In this document: one piece after another, positions 16,033-23,198 of the stretch
How positions within the stretch are numbered: the stretch's first letter is position 1
Layout of the letters: each line of letters begins with the position of its first letter
DNA from: Peristeroidobacter soli
GTDB taxonomy: Bacteria > Pseudomonadota > Gammaproteobacteria > Steroidobacterales > Steroidobacteraceae
Assembly: GCF_004138485.1 (NCBI RefSeq)
Contig: NZ_RYEV01000012.1
Coordinates: forward strand, 1 to 64,000
Length of the DNA stretch: 64,000 nt
Reading direction: 5' to 3'
Position numbers and translations under genes: made by a program
Notes under the pieces: generated by a model
Databases searched by the model: none
What the model saw: only the letters and a program-made list of their open reading frames with translations
Told to the model about the DNA's origin: nothing

Positions 16033-17804
16033 GTCGGCACTCCATGCTCACGCCCGACCGGCGTCTTCTCCGAATGCGGCACGTTCTGCGGAATGAAGTC
16101 CTCGGGTGCGCCCGGCACGCTGTAGTCATACGCCCAGCGATGCACCTCGGGCAGATCCTTACCCCAGTTGCCATGCTTCGGCGGCGTATCAGGGGTCTGC
16201 CACTCCAGCGTCGTGGCTCGCCACGGATTCGGATCCGCGACCGGCCCCTTGAAGTACGAATGAATCAAGTTGTAGAGGAACACTAATTGCGTGGCCGCGA
16301 CGATCATGGCCGAGATCGAGATCCACTCATTGGCCTCATGCACCGAGGGCGGAATGAACTGAATCGCGTCGGTGTAGCCGTAGTAACGACGCGGCACCCC
16401 CAGGATTCCCATGTAGTGCATCGGCAAGAAGATCGCGTAGGCGCCGAGGAACGTCATCCAGAAATGAAACTTGCCGAGCCGCTCATCGAACATGCGGCCG
16501 GTGATCTTGGGATACCAGTGATAGATCGATCCGAACACCACCAGAATCGGCGACACCCCCATCACCATATGGAAGTGCGCGACCACGAAGTAGGTGCCTG
16601 ACAGCGGCACGTCGACGGTCACGTTGCCCAGAAACAAGCCCGTCAGACCGCCGTTGATGAACGTAAAGATGAAGCCGATGGCGAACAGCATCGGCACGGT
16701 GAGATGCACGTCGCCGCGCCAGAGGGTCAGCACCCAGTTATAGACTTTGATGGCCGTCGGCACCGCGATGATCAGCGTCGTGGTCGCGAAGAAGAAGCCG
16801 AAGTATGGATTCATGCCGCTCACGTACATGTGATGCGCCCACACGACGAAGCTCAGACAGCCGATCGCGAGGATCGCCCACACCATCATGCGATAGCCGA
16901 AGATGTTACGACGGGCGTGCGTGCTGAGCAGATCGGACACGATGCCGAAAGCCGGCAGCGCGACGATATAAACCTCGGGATGACCGAAGAACCAGAACAG
17001 ATGCTGGAACAGCAGCGGGCTGCCGCCGGTGTGCACGGTCCTCTCGCCCATCGACGACACGGCGGGCATGAAGAAGCTGGTGCCGACCAGCGAGTCCAGC
17101 GCCATCATGATCGCGGAAACAAACAATGCCGGGAACGCCAGCAAGCCGAGGATCGAGGCCATGAAGATGCCCCACACCGACAGCGGCATACGCATGAACG
17201 TCATGCCACGGCAGCGGGCCTGCAACACCGTCGTCACGTAGTTGAGGCCGCCCATGGTGAACGCGACGATGAAGATCGCCAGCGACGCCAGCATGCAAAT
17301 GATGCCCCAGCTGGCACCTGGTGTGCCCGGTAGCACCGCTTGCGGTGGATAGAGCGTCCATCCCGCGCCAGTCGGTCCACCGGGCACGAAGAAGCCGGCG
17401 CACAACACCAGCACCGCGAGCAGATAGAACCAGAAGCTGAGCATGTTCAAGTACGGGAACACCATGTCCCGCGCGCCCAGCATGAGCGGAATGAGATAGT
17501 TGCCGAAGCCGCCGAGGAACAGCGCCGTCAGCAGGTAGATCACCATGATCATGCCGTGCATGGTGATGTACTGGTAATAGTCCTGCGGCGCGATGATGTG
17601 GAACGTATCTGGAAAGCCCAGCTGCAGCCGCATCAACACCGACATGGTCAGCGCCACCAGACCGATGGAGATCGCCACCAGTGCGTACTGGACGGCGATG
17701 ACTTTGTGGTCCTGGCTCCAGATGTACTTACGAATAAAACTCTGCGGATCGTGCAGGGCGTGTTCGTGATCGCGATCGGCGATTGCTACAAAAGCCATCG
17801 ACAC
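16029..17804 (-). CDS. coxN: Cytochrome c oxidase subunit I of the second (caa3-type) oxidase
   Basis: A 591-residue catalytic subunit of a haem-copper oxidase with 12 core helices holding haem a, haem a3 and CuB. FFGHPEVYI carries the CuB His, the family Glu and the cross-linked Tyr, so it is an A1-type enzyme. VVWAHHMYVSG gives the His pair on CuB, AVPTAIKVYNW the K-channel Lys, and VAHFHMVMG the haem ligands. In the D-channel region, GNYLIPLMLGARDMVFPYLN keeps Asn, Asp and Asn. GTG at 17804 is preferred because aaggag lies 5 bases upstream; the ATG two codons later is the alternative. It forms the core of the cluster with coxM 30 bp upstream. Confidence 0.95.
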   Translation of the reverse strand: MSMAFVAIADRDHEHALHDPQSFIRKYIWSQDHKVIAVQYALVAISIGLVALTMSVLMRLQLGFPDTFHIIAPQDYYQYITMHGMIMVIYLLTALFLGGFGNYLIPLMLGARDMVFPYLNMLSFWFYLLAVLVLCAGFFVPGGPTGAGWTLYPPQAVLPGTPGASWGIICMLASLAIFIVAFTMGGLNYVTTVLQARCRGMTFMRMPLSVWGIFMASILGLLAFPALFVSAIMMALDSLVGTSFFMPAVSSMGERTVHTGGSPLLFQHLFWFFGHPEVYIVALPAFGIVSDLLSTHARRNIFGYRMMVWAILAIGCLSFVVWAHHMYVSGMNPYFGFFFATTTLIIAVPTAIKVYNWVLTLWRGDVHLTVPMLFAIGFIFTFINGGLTGLFLGNVTVDVPLSGTYFVVAHFHMVMGVSPILVVFGSIYHWYPKITGRMFDERLGKFHFWMTFLGAYAIFLPMHYMGILGVPRRYYGYTDAIQFIPPSVHEANEWISISAMIVAATQLVFLYNLIHSYFKGPVADPNPWRATTLEWQTPDTPPKHGNWGKDLPEVHRWAYDYSVPGAPEDFIPQNVPHSEKTPVGREHGVPT

Positions 17805-17834
17805 ACACTCCTTCTACATGTTCTAGAGAGCCTT

Positions 17835-19187
17835 CTATAAGGTCCGGATGTAATCGAGCACGTCGGCGACGGCCTGATCGTCGGCGAGTACCTTTGCCAT
17901 CGAGCGCATCTGCGAGCCGTGGAAGTCCTGTGGATGAGTGCCGCGAATGCCGGCGCGGAAGTGTTCGAGCTGGCGCGCCATGTACCAATCGCTCATGTTC
18001 GACAAGCGCGGTGCGTTGGTGGACCAGACGCCCTTCGCATTGGCGCCGTGGCAGGAAGTGCAGGTTTCATACAGCTTCTTGCCGCGCACCGGATCGCCGA
18101 CCACGCTGGCCGCCGGCCGGACTTCAGGCAGGGTCTTGATATAAGCGACGACGTTGCGAACGGCGGTGTCGTCGGCGAGCATGGACGCGAACGGAATCAT
18201 CTGTTTCGCGAACGTGTCCTGATCGTTCGAGCCGCGTACCCCGTCTTTGAAACTGTGGATCTGGCGCATCAGATACCAGTCGGCCTGTCCACTCAGCTTC
18301 GGCGCATTCAGCTCGCGATTGCCTTCCGCCTGCGCGCCGTGACATGCGGAGCACGCAGTGAATAACGCCTGGCCCGCAGCAGGATCGCCCTTGGTCGCCG
18401 CGAGCGTTTTCTGGAAGGTCGGCTGAGTGCTGAGCCATTTGTCGAAATCGTCCTGCGTATCCACGACGACGCGGCCGCGCATCGCGAAGTGAGCGACGCC
18501 ACAGAGTTGCTCACAAAGGACGTCGAACTCACCGGTGCGCGTGGGCGTAACCCAGAAATGCGTGACCATGCCCGGCACCATGTCCATCTTCACGCGAAAC
18601 TGCGGCACGGCGAATTGATGATTCACATCCTTCGCGCGCAATAACACCTTCACCGGCTTGTCGATGGGTAGATGCAGCTGCGGATTCTGGATCAGCACGT
18701 CGTCCTGACCGACGGGGTCATTCGGATCCATGCCGAAGGGATTGTCGACACTGATCAGATTGGCGTCGGAGGCGCCGAGCCGGCCGTCTTTGCCGGGGAA
18801 TCTATAGGCCCAGGCCCATTGCTGGCCGAGCACTTCGACCACCGATGCATCTTCCGGCACGGTGACGAACTTGGCCCACACCGACAGGCCCGGTGCGAGC
18901 ATCGCCGCGATGCCGACGGAGGTGATGCCGGTCAGCCACCATTCGAGTTTTTTATTCTCCGGCTCGTAGTGAGCTCGATTGCCCTTGCGATGCCGGTAAC
19001 GAATGATGCACCAGGCCAGGAACAGATTCACCGCGACGAACACGATACCCGTGACCCAGAAGGTCACGTCGACGGTCGAATCCACCATGGTCCAGTTGGA
19101 CGCGATGGGCGTGAACCACCACGGGCTCAGGAAATGGAACAACACGGTGGCCACGACGAGCACGATCAGCGCGATCGCTATGAGCAT
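17835..19187 (-). CDS. coxM: Cytochrome c oxidase subunit II fused to two cytochrome c domains
   Basis: A 450-residue caa3-type subunit II. Two N-terminal helices (about 1-25 and 40-62) are followed by a third hydrophobic stretch (about 85-105), then the periplasmic cupredoxin domain with a complete CuA site: His190, Cys225, Glu226, Cys229, His233, Met236. After about residue 262 come two tandem class I cytochrome c domains, with haem motifs CSACH (279-283) and CTSCH (376-380), each followed by a distal Met-containing segment (KQMIPFASMLADD and SQMRSMAKVLADD). The two c domains are alike and look like an internal duplication. Such a dihaem tail would accept electrons directly from a membrane-bound donor or small cytochrome c. 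AGAGGAG precedes the ATG by 7 bases. Confidence 0.93.
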   Translation of the reverse strand: MLIAIALIVLVVATVLFHFLSPWWFTPIASNWTMVDSTVDVTFWVTGIVFVAVNLFLAWCIIRYRHRKGNRAHYEPENKKLEWWLTGITSVGIAAMLAPGLSVWAKFVTVPEDASVVEVLGQQWAWAYRFPGKDGRLGASDANLISVDNPFGMDPNDPVGQDDVLIQNPQLHLPIDKPVKVLLRAKDVNHQFAVPQFRVKMDMVPGMVTHFWVTPTRTGEFDVLCEQLCGVAHFAMRGRVVVDTQDDFDKWLSTQPTFQKTLAATKGDPAAGQALFTACSACHGAQAEGNRELNAPKLSGQADWYLMRQIHSFKDGVRGSNDQDTFAKQMIPFASMLADDTAVRNVVAYIKTLPEVRPAASVVGDPVRGKKLYETCTSCHGANAKGVWSTNAPRLSNMSDWYMARQLEHFRAGIRGTHPQDFHGSQMRSMAKVLADDQAVADVLDYIRTL

Positions 19188-19238
19188 GGGCGGCTCCTCT
19201 CTTCGATTCCCTGAAGAGCAATTATTGTTGTTGTGTCT

Positions 19239-19802
19239 TCAGGTTCTGGTGGCGGCTCTTTGGGTGACCCGGTCGACTCCGGTGAATGGATTGACGCAAT
19301 GGGAATCGATGGCGACCATGTCGGCGTCCGAGTGACGCTCGTCCATCATCTTGCGCACCGTTGCTTCCTGGTTCCTGGCGACGTAGACCAGGATCAGATA
19401 TTTGCCGGCCGCGATATCGTCGTGGAACCGGGCCAGCTTCTTGTTCTCGGTGGCGATGCCGGTCAGGCCGCCTTCCCACGCACCGAACAACGTCGCGGCG
19501 CCGACCAGCAGCGCATAGACCAGCGTCGGGATTTCGAAGTCGGGGCCCAGGGGTTTGAAGTACATCAGCAGCGAGATGCCGATCAAACCGGCCACGCAAC
19601 CGAGCGCGGCGCCGATGAAACCGTCGCGGACAATGTCCAGGGTTTCTAAATAGTTCGAGGAATGGATGTGCTGCTTCTTGAGACCCGACTCGTCCTTGGA
19701 GATCACGTGCAGATAGAAATCTTCGACGCCCACTTCATGCAGATCATCGGACACGTCCTGAGTGCTCTTCAGCGTCGACGCGAGATAGTAGATGCATTTC
19801 AT
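19239..19802 (-). CDS. Uncharacterised two-helix membrane protein ahead of the coxMNOP-type cluster
   Basis: A 187-residue protein with a soluble N-terminal domain (about 1-60, starting MKCIYYLAS and containing VGVEDFYLHVISKDESGL). A Gly/Ala-rich pair of helices follows (about 65-88 and 96-122), then a second soluble segment (KYLILVYVARNQEATVRKMM). The layout resembles DUF1269-like and other glycine-zipper membrane proteins, but I do not recognise a named family. The ATG at 19802 has a ggggga site 7 bases upstream; an in-frame start 33 bp earlier has no such site. It lies 51 bp before coxM and could be the first gene of that operon. Function unknown. Confidence 0.7.
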   Translation of the reverse strand: MKCIYYLASTLKSTQDVSDDLHEVGVEDFYLHVISKDESGLKKQHIHSSNYLETLDIVRDGFIGAALGCVAGLIGISLLMYFKPLGPDFEIPTLVYALLVGAATLFGAWEGGLTGIATENKKLARFHDDIAAGKYLILVYVARNQEATVRKMMDERHSDADMVAIDSHCVNPFTGVDRVTQRAATRT

Positions 19803-19926
19803 GGCAAATCCCCCGGGGGCTGCAGAACTGATCAACCGTTACGCAATACCTCTTTATTCAAATCCGGTCTGCACGCGATGAAATGCCGTGGCGCACTCCT
19901 TCGCTAGCGGCACGACTATGTCACAG

Positions 19927-20541
19927 TTATCCGATATGCGACAGCTTCAGTAATTTCTTCAGGTCGTCCAGCAGACCCTTCTGCGGTGCATCAGGATCGT
20001 ACTTCATCATCAGATTGCCCAGCGGGTCCACCAGATAAATGCGCCCCAGCCCGGTTACCTGGGCTGTATCCGGAAATGTTTCTAATAATGTCTGGCCCGC
20101 GGGATTGTCGATGCGTCCGAGCAACAGGCCGGTGTGTTCAGCGTCGAGATAAGCCTGGTCACAGCAGTTGCCGGAAATTAGAAACACCCGTTGGACCCGT
20201 TCCATCTTGTCGCCGAGCGCCAGTCTCGTTTGACGCATCAACGTAAGGGCTTCCCGACAGCGGGCATCGCAGGCGCCATCGCCGATGAACACCATGCTCC
20301 ACTTGCCGCGCAGCGCATTGGCTGCAAGCGGTTGATCCGTTGCGCCAGGCAGTTCCACTTCAGGCAGCGGGACGGCGGGGCTGATCAGATCGCCCTTGTT
20401 GGTGGTGCCCGCCGGCCGAATGCCGACGCCGTAATAAAGCAGGAAGGCCAGAGCGAGCGGCGCGAAGAAGGCGCCGATCAGGATCCACATTTGTTTACGC
20501 GACCGCGAGCCCTGGGAGGTTTGTTCAACGGGGCGATTCAT
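19927..20541 (-). CDS. Membrane-anchored Sco-like thioredoxin-fold protein lacking the copper histidine
   Basis: A 204-residue protein with one N-terminal helix (about 18-38, QMWILIGAFFAPLALAFLLYYG) and a periplasmic thioredoxin-like domain. A CxxxC motif (Cys91 and Cys95, in FIGDGACDARC) stands where Sco1/SenC proteins bind copper. The later segment TGLGRIYLVDPLGN aligns with the Sco motif in which a His precedes IYLVDP, but here that position is Gly. It therefore looks like an oxidase-assembly relative with thiol rather than full copper-binding chemistry. The equivalent gene lies next to SURF1 and ctaA in Pseudomonas (PA0111-like), consistent with aa3 assembly. The start overlaps the end of SURF1 by 17 bp; Met18 is an alternative start without overlap. 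Confidence 0.75.
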   Translation of the reverse strand: MNRPVEQTSQGSRSRKQMWILIGAFFAPLALAFLLYYGVGIRPAGTTNKGDLISPAVPLPEVELPGATDQPLAANALRGKWSMVFIGDGACDARCREALTLMRQTRLALGDKMERVQRVFLISGNCCDQAYLDAEHTGLLLGRIDNPAGQTLLETFPDTAQVTGLGRIYLVDPLGNLMMKYDPDAPQKGLLDDLKKLLKLSHIG

Positions 20542-21280
20542 CTGTTGCCTTCTTGGTACGGAAACTGGTGATAACGAAAAGAATGATGGCGGCGACCGCG
20601 AACGCGAACCACTGCACGGCATAGCCGATGTGTCGTTCCGGCATGAAGCCGAGATGGACTTCCCAGATGCGCTCGTAGCCGTCGGGTTGTGAAGCATCGA
20701 GCAGCAGCAATCCAGGAATGAGCGCGTGCCCCAACTGCTGTTCCAGAGCCGACTGCTCCGGAAAGCTGAGCACACGCGGCCACGGAGTCTTGGGATCGAC
20801 CGGCGGCGCTGCCAGCTGGATGCCGGCTCGAGGCAGCTCGTCGATCGTGCCGGTGATCGTTCGCGGGTCATTGACTACCGGAATGTCCGGCAACTCACTG
20901 CGCGTCTTGCCCAGCGGCAACCAACCTCGGTCGACGAGCAGCCAACCGGCCGATGTTTCGAAAGGGGTGAGCACCCGAAAACCCGGCTGGCCCGTGTGCG
21001 ACGGCATGTTATCCAGCAATATCTGGTGAGCCGGGTCGAAATGACCGGACACCTTGGCGCGTTGATAGCGCGGCAGGTTCGCGGCGTTCTGCGTGGTGAT
21101 TTCGACCTGCGTCTGCTGTGCCTTGGCGTACTGATCGAGCAGCGCCTGCTTCTCATCGGCGCGGCCCAGCTGCCAGAATCCGAGCCAGATAAAGAACGCC
21201 ACGCCAAACACAGTCAGCGCCGCGCCGAACATGCTCGGGCGCCAGACTCGGGTTCGCGGCGTTGTATGGGAAGAGCTCAC
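20525..21280 (-). CDS. SURF1-family cytochrome oxidase assembly protein
   Basis: A 251-residue inner-membrane protein with the SURF1 plan: an N-terminal helix (about 17-38) containing FFIWLGFWQLGRADEK, a periplasmic domain with GWLLVDRGWLPLG and RVLSFPEQ segments, and a C-terminal helix (HIGYAVQWFAFAVAAIILFVI). SURF1 helps place haem a in subunit I of aa3-type oxidases. The start is read at GTG; an ATG 48 bp downstream (Met17) is possible. It is transcribed leftward and divergent from the small twin-helix gene at 21325. Its position after ctaE assigns it to the first (aa3) oxidase. Confidence 0.9.
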   Translation of the reverse strand: MSSSHTTPRTRVWRPSMFGAALTVFGVAFFIWLGFWQLGRADEKQALLDQYAKAQQTQVEITTQNAANLPRYQRAKVSGHFDPAHQILLDNMPSHTGQPGFRVLTPFETSAGWLLVDRGWLPLGKTRSELPDIPVVNDPRTITGTIDELPRAGIQLAAPPVDPKTPWPRVLSFPEQSALEQQLGHALIPGLLLLDASQPDGYERIWEVHLGFMPERHIGYAVQWFAFAVAAIILFVITSFRTKKATDESPR

Positions 21281-21288
21281 GATATACT
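21262..21288 (+). promoter_or_regulatory. Possible promoter for the twin-transmembrane gene
   Basis: TTGTAT (21262-21267) and TATACT (21283-21288) lie about 40 bp before the ATG at 21325. The spacing of 15 bp is shorter than the usual 17, so the call is tentative. The sites overlap the SURF1 start on the other strand. Confidence 0.3.
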
Positions 21289-21324
21289 GCTTGCGATCCG
21301 CGTTTGCCGGATCAGGAGAGTCCC

Positions 21325-21525
21325 ATGGTCAAATTCGTCATCATCGCCTGCCTGGTCGCCATCGTGCTCAGCATGGCGTCCAGCCTGTTCTATCTGGTCA
21401 CCGACAAGGGCTCATCGAAGAAGATGGTCAACGCGCTGTCCGTGCGCGTCGGTCTGTCCGTGCTGCTGTTCGTGCTCCTGCTGCTGGCCTGGTCGCAGGG
21501 TTTGATCACGCCGAAGGGCATGTAA
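21325..21525 (+). CDS. DUF2909 twin-transmembrane protein
   Basis: A 66-residue protein with two helices (about 3-21 and 40-58) joined by a Lys/Ser-rich loop (VTDKGSSKKM). It matches the small twin-transmembrane proteins found beside SURF1/ctaE in many beta- and gammaproteobacteria. aggaga lies 7 bases before the ATG, which fixes this start over upstream in-frame codons. It is the only rightward gene inside the leftward oxidase block. The conserved location suggests a role in cytochrome oxidase assembly or stability, but none is established. Confidence 0.85.
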   Translation: MVKFVIIACLVAIVLSMASSLFYLVTDKGSSKKMVNALSVRVGLSVLLFVLLLLAWSQGLITPKGM

Positions 21526-21528
21526 AGC

Positions 21529-21563
21529 AAAAGGGCCGCCGCTTCAACTGAACGCGGCGGCCC
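21529..21563 (-). terminator. Rho-independent terminator of the ctaCD-cox11-ctaE transcript
   Basis: A perfect 10-bp GC stem (gggccgccgc at 21533-21542 with gcggcggccc at 21554-21563) has an 11-base loop. On the leftward strand it is followed by TTTT (complement of 21529-21532). It lies just after the ctaE stop and just after the end of the rightward DUF2909 gene, so it can serve the ctaE side and may act weakly in the other direction. Confidence 0.75.
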
Positions 21564-21593
21564 CGGTAAGTCGCGGTACGACTCGTCGATTGC

Positions 21594-22478
21594 TTACAGC
21601 CAGTACACGAACACGAACAGGCCCAGCCACACCACGTCGACGAAGTGCCAGTACCAGGCCACGCCTTCGAACGCGAAGTGATGCGTCGGCGTGAAGTGGC
21701 CCTTCAAGCAGCGGAACCAGATCACCGTCAGCATGATCGCGCCCATGGTCACGTGGAAACCGTGGAAGCCGGTCAGCATGAAGAACGTCGAACCGTAGAT
21801 GCCCGAGGTCAGCTTCAGGTTGTAGTGCTGATACGCCTCGATGTACTCGTGCGCCTGCAGGTACACGAACAGGAAGCCCAGCAGGATGGTCAGGCCGAGG
21901 AAGATGTTCAGCACGGCGCGATTGCCCGCCTTGATGGCGTGGTGCGCGATGGTGATCGTGACACCCGAGGTCAGCAGGATCGCGGTGTTGATGGCCGGCA
22001 GACCGAACGCGGGAATCACGTCGAAGTCGCCACCCACGTTACCCGGGCCGTCGGTCGGCCACGCAGCTTCGTAGTTGTCGCCACGGATGATCTTGGTCAG
22101 CGCGCGCGTGCCTTCGCCACCCAGCCACGGCACGGAGAAGTTACGGGCGTACCACAGCGCGCCGAAGAACGCCGCGAAGAACATGACCTCGGAGAAGATG
22201 AACCACATCATGCCCATGCGGAACGAGCGATCCACCGCGTCGTTGTACATGCGGGCTTCGCTTTCCTTGATCACGGCGCCGAACCAGCCGGCGAACATGA
22301 ACAGCAGGATGCCGAAGCCGACCGTCATCACCCACGGGCCGGCCTGAGCGTGGTTGAGCCACAGCGCGCCTCCGCCGACGGTCGTGAACAGCGCGATCGA
22401 GCCGATCAGCGGCCACGGGCTACTGTGCGGGACGTAATACTTATCGGACGGCGCGTGCGTGGTCTGTGCGTGGGCCAT
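21594..22478 (-). CDS. ctaE: Cytochrome c oxidase subunit III (aa3 oxidase)
   Basis: A 294-residue seven-helix subunit III of the long form. Signature stretches are FIFSEVMFFAAFFGALWYAR, AHHAIKAG, YLQAHEYIEAY, GSTFFMLTGFHGFHVTMGA and GVAWYWHFVDVVWLGLFVFVYWL. Subunit III stabilises the proton-uptake side of subunit I. It lies 40 bp after cox11 and is followed by a strong terminator, marking the end of the ctaC-ctaD-cox11-ctaE unit. Confidence 0.96.
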   Translation of the reverse strand: MAHAQTTHAPSDKYYVPHSSPWPLIGSIALFTTVGGGALWLNHAQAGPWVMTVGFGILLFMFAGWFGAVIKESEARMYNDAVDRSFRMGMMWFIFSEVMFFAAFFGALWYARNFSVPWLGGEGTRALTKIIRGDNYEAAWPTDGPGNVGGDFDVIPAFGLPAINTAILLTSGVTITIAHHAIKAGNRAVLNIFLGLTILLGFLFVYLQAHEYIEAYQHYNLKLTSGIYGSTFFMLTGFHGFHVTMGAIMLTVIWFRCLKGHFTPTHHFAFEGVAWYWHFVDVVWLGLFVFVYWL

Positions 22479-22518
22479 AGTTATCTGCCACTGAAGTTCA
22501 AAACAATTCAGTAAAAAG

Positions 22519-23058
22519 TCAGCTCGTGCTCTTCGCGTCGTACATGACGTACGAGAGCGTCAAGCGATCGATGTTCACCGGCAGCTTCGGATCGACGATG
22601 AAGCGCACCGTGAGCTCTCGCTCCTGTTGCGCGTCGAACGGCTGCGGCGTGAAACAGAAACATTCGGTCTTGTGGAAGTACTTGGTCGCTTGCAACGGTG
22701 CGATGCTGGGGATGGCCTGGGCCACCACCGCCTGCGAGCGCAGATTGCGTGCGTAGAACTTCGCTTCGGTCAACTTGCCGGGATGCACTTCGATGGATCC
22801 GACTTCGGGCCGGAATTCCCAGTCGCCGATCGACGGCGCATCCCCCATCAGCTCGATGGTCACGGTCCGGTTCACATCTTCCGGCGCGGTGAAAGTACTC
22901 GCCTGCACCAGCTTGGTCCGGTCGCCATAACCGGTGACGTCGCAAATCACGTTGTACAGAGGCACCAGCGCGAAGCCGAACGCGAAGCTGCCGGCAGCAA
23001 AGATCCACAGCTGCCGGGTCAGCGAGCGATTCGCTTGGTTGAGGGATGCGTCCGTCAT
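22519..23058 (-). CDS. ctaG: Cytochrome c oxidase assembly protein Cox11/CtaG (CuB insertion)
   Basis: A 179-residue membrane-anchored copper chaperone that delivers Cu to the CuB site of subunit I. One N-terminal helix (about 16-36, [23 protein letters not shown]) is followed by an immunoglobulin-like periplasmic domain. The copper motif CFCF is present in [12 protein letters not shown], and the conserved end [10 protein letters not shown] is intact. The ATG at 23058 (MTDASLNQ) is chosen; the open frame upstream would run into the preceding small gene. It follows the 41-residue gene with a 14-bp gap. Confidence 0.94.
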   Translation of the reverse strand: MTDASLNQANRSLTRQLWIFAAGSFAFGFALVPLYNVICDVTGYGDRTKLVQASTFTAPEDVNRTVTIELMGDAPSIGDWEFRPEVGSIEVHPGKLTEAKFYARNLRSQAVVAQAIPSIAPLQATKYFHKTECFCFTPQPFDAQQERELTVRFIVDPKLPVNIDRLTLSYVMYDAKSTS

Positions 23059-23072
23059 GATCGCTGGTCTGC

Positions 23073-23198
23073 TCAGTGGGAGCGCAACACCGCCATGGCG
23101 ATGAAACCGAAATAGAACGTCGCGGCCAGCAGCACGCACCAGAGGAGCGTGCGCTGGATGCCACGTTTACGGTCGGGATCGCGAATCTCGGTAGCCAT
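23073..23198 (-). CDS. Small cytochrome oxidase assembly-type membrane protein (41 aa)
   Basis: A 41-codon frame between ctaD and cox11. It starts [18 protein letters not shown] and continues with one helix, ending in VLRSH. The ATG shares its A with the last base of the ctaD stop (TAATG), indicating tight translational coupling. The basic N-terminal segment followed by a single helix and the fixed position between ctaD and cox11 match the small oxidase-assembly proteins found at this spot in other proteobacteria. Their role is not well defined. At this length the coding call rests mainly on position and coupling. Confidence 0.8.
   Translation of the reverse strand: MATEIRDPDRKRGIQRTLLWCVLLAATFYFGFIAMAVLRSH

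Noticed and set aside
19918-19935. Possible DnaA box near cagttatccga
   Set aside because: Only a partial match to ttatccaca, single copy, and overlapping the 3' end of a gene; no origin-like cluster is seen.
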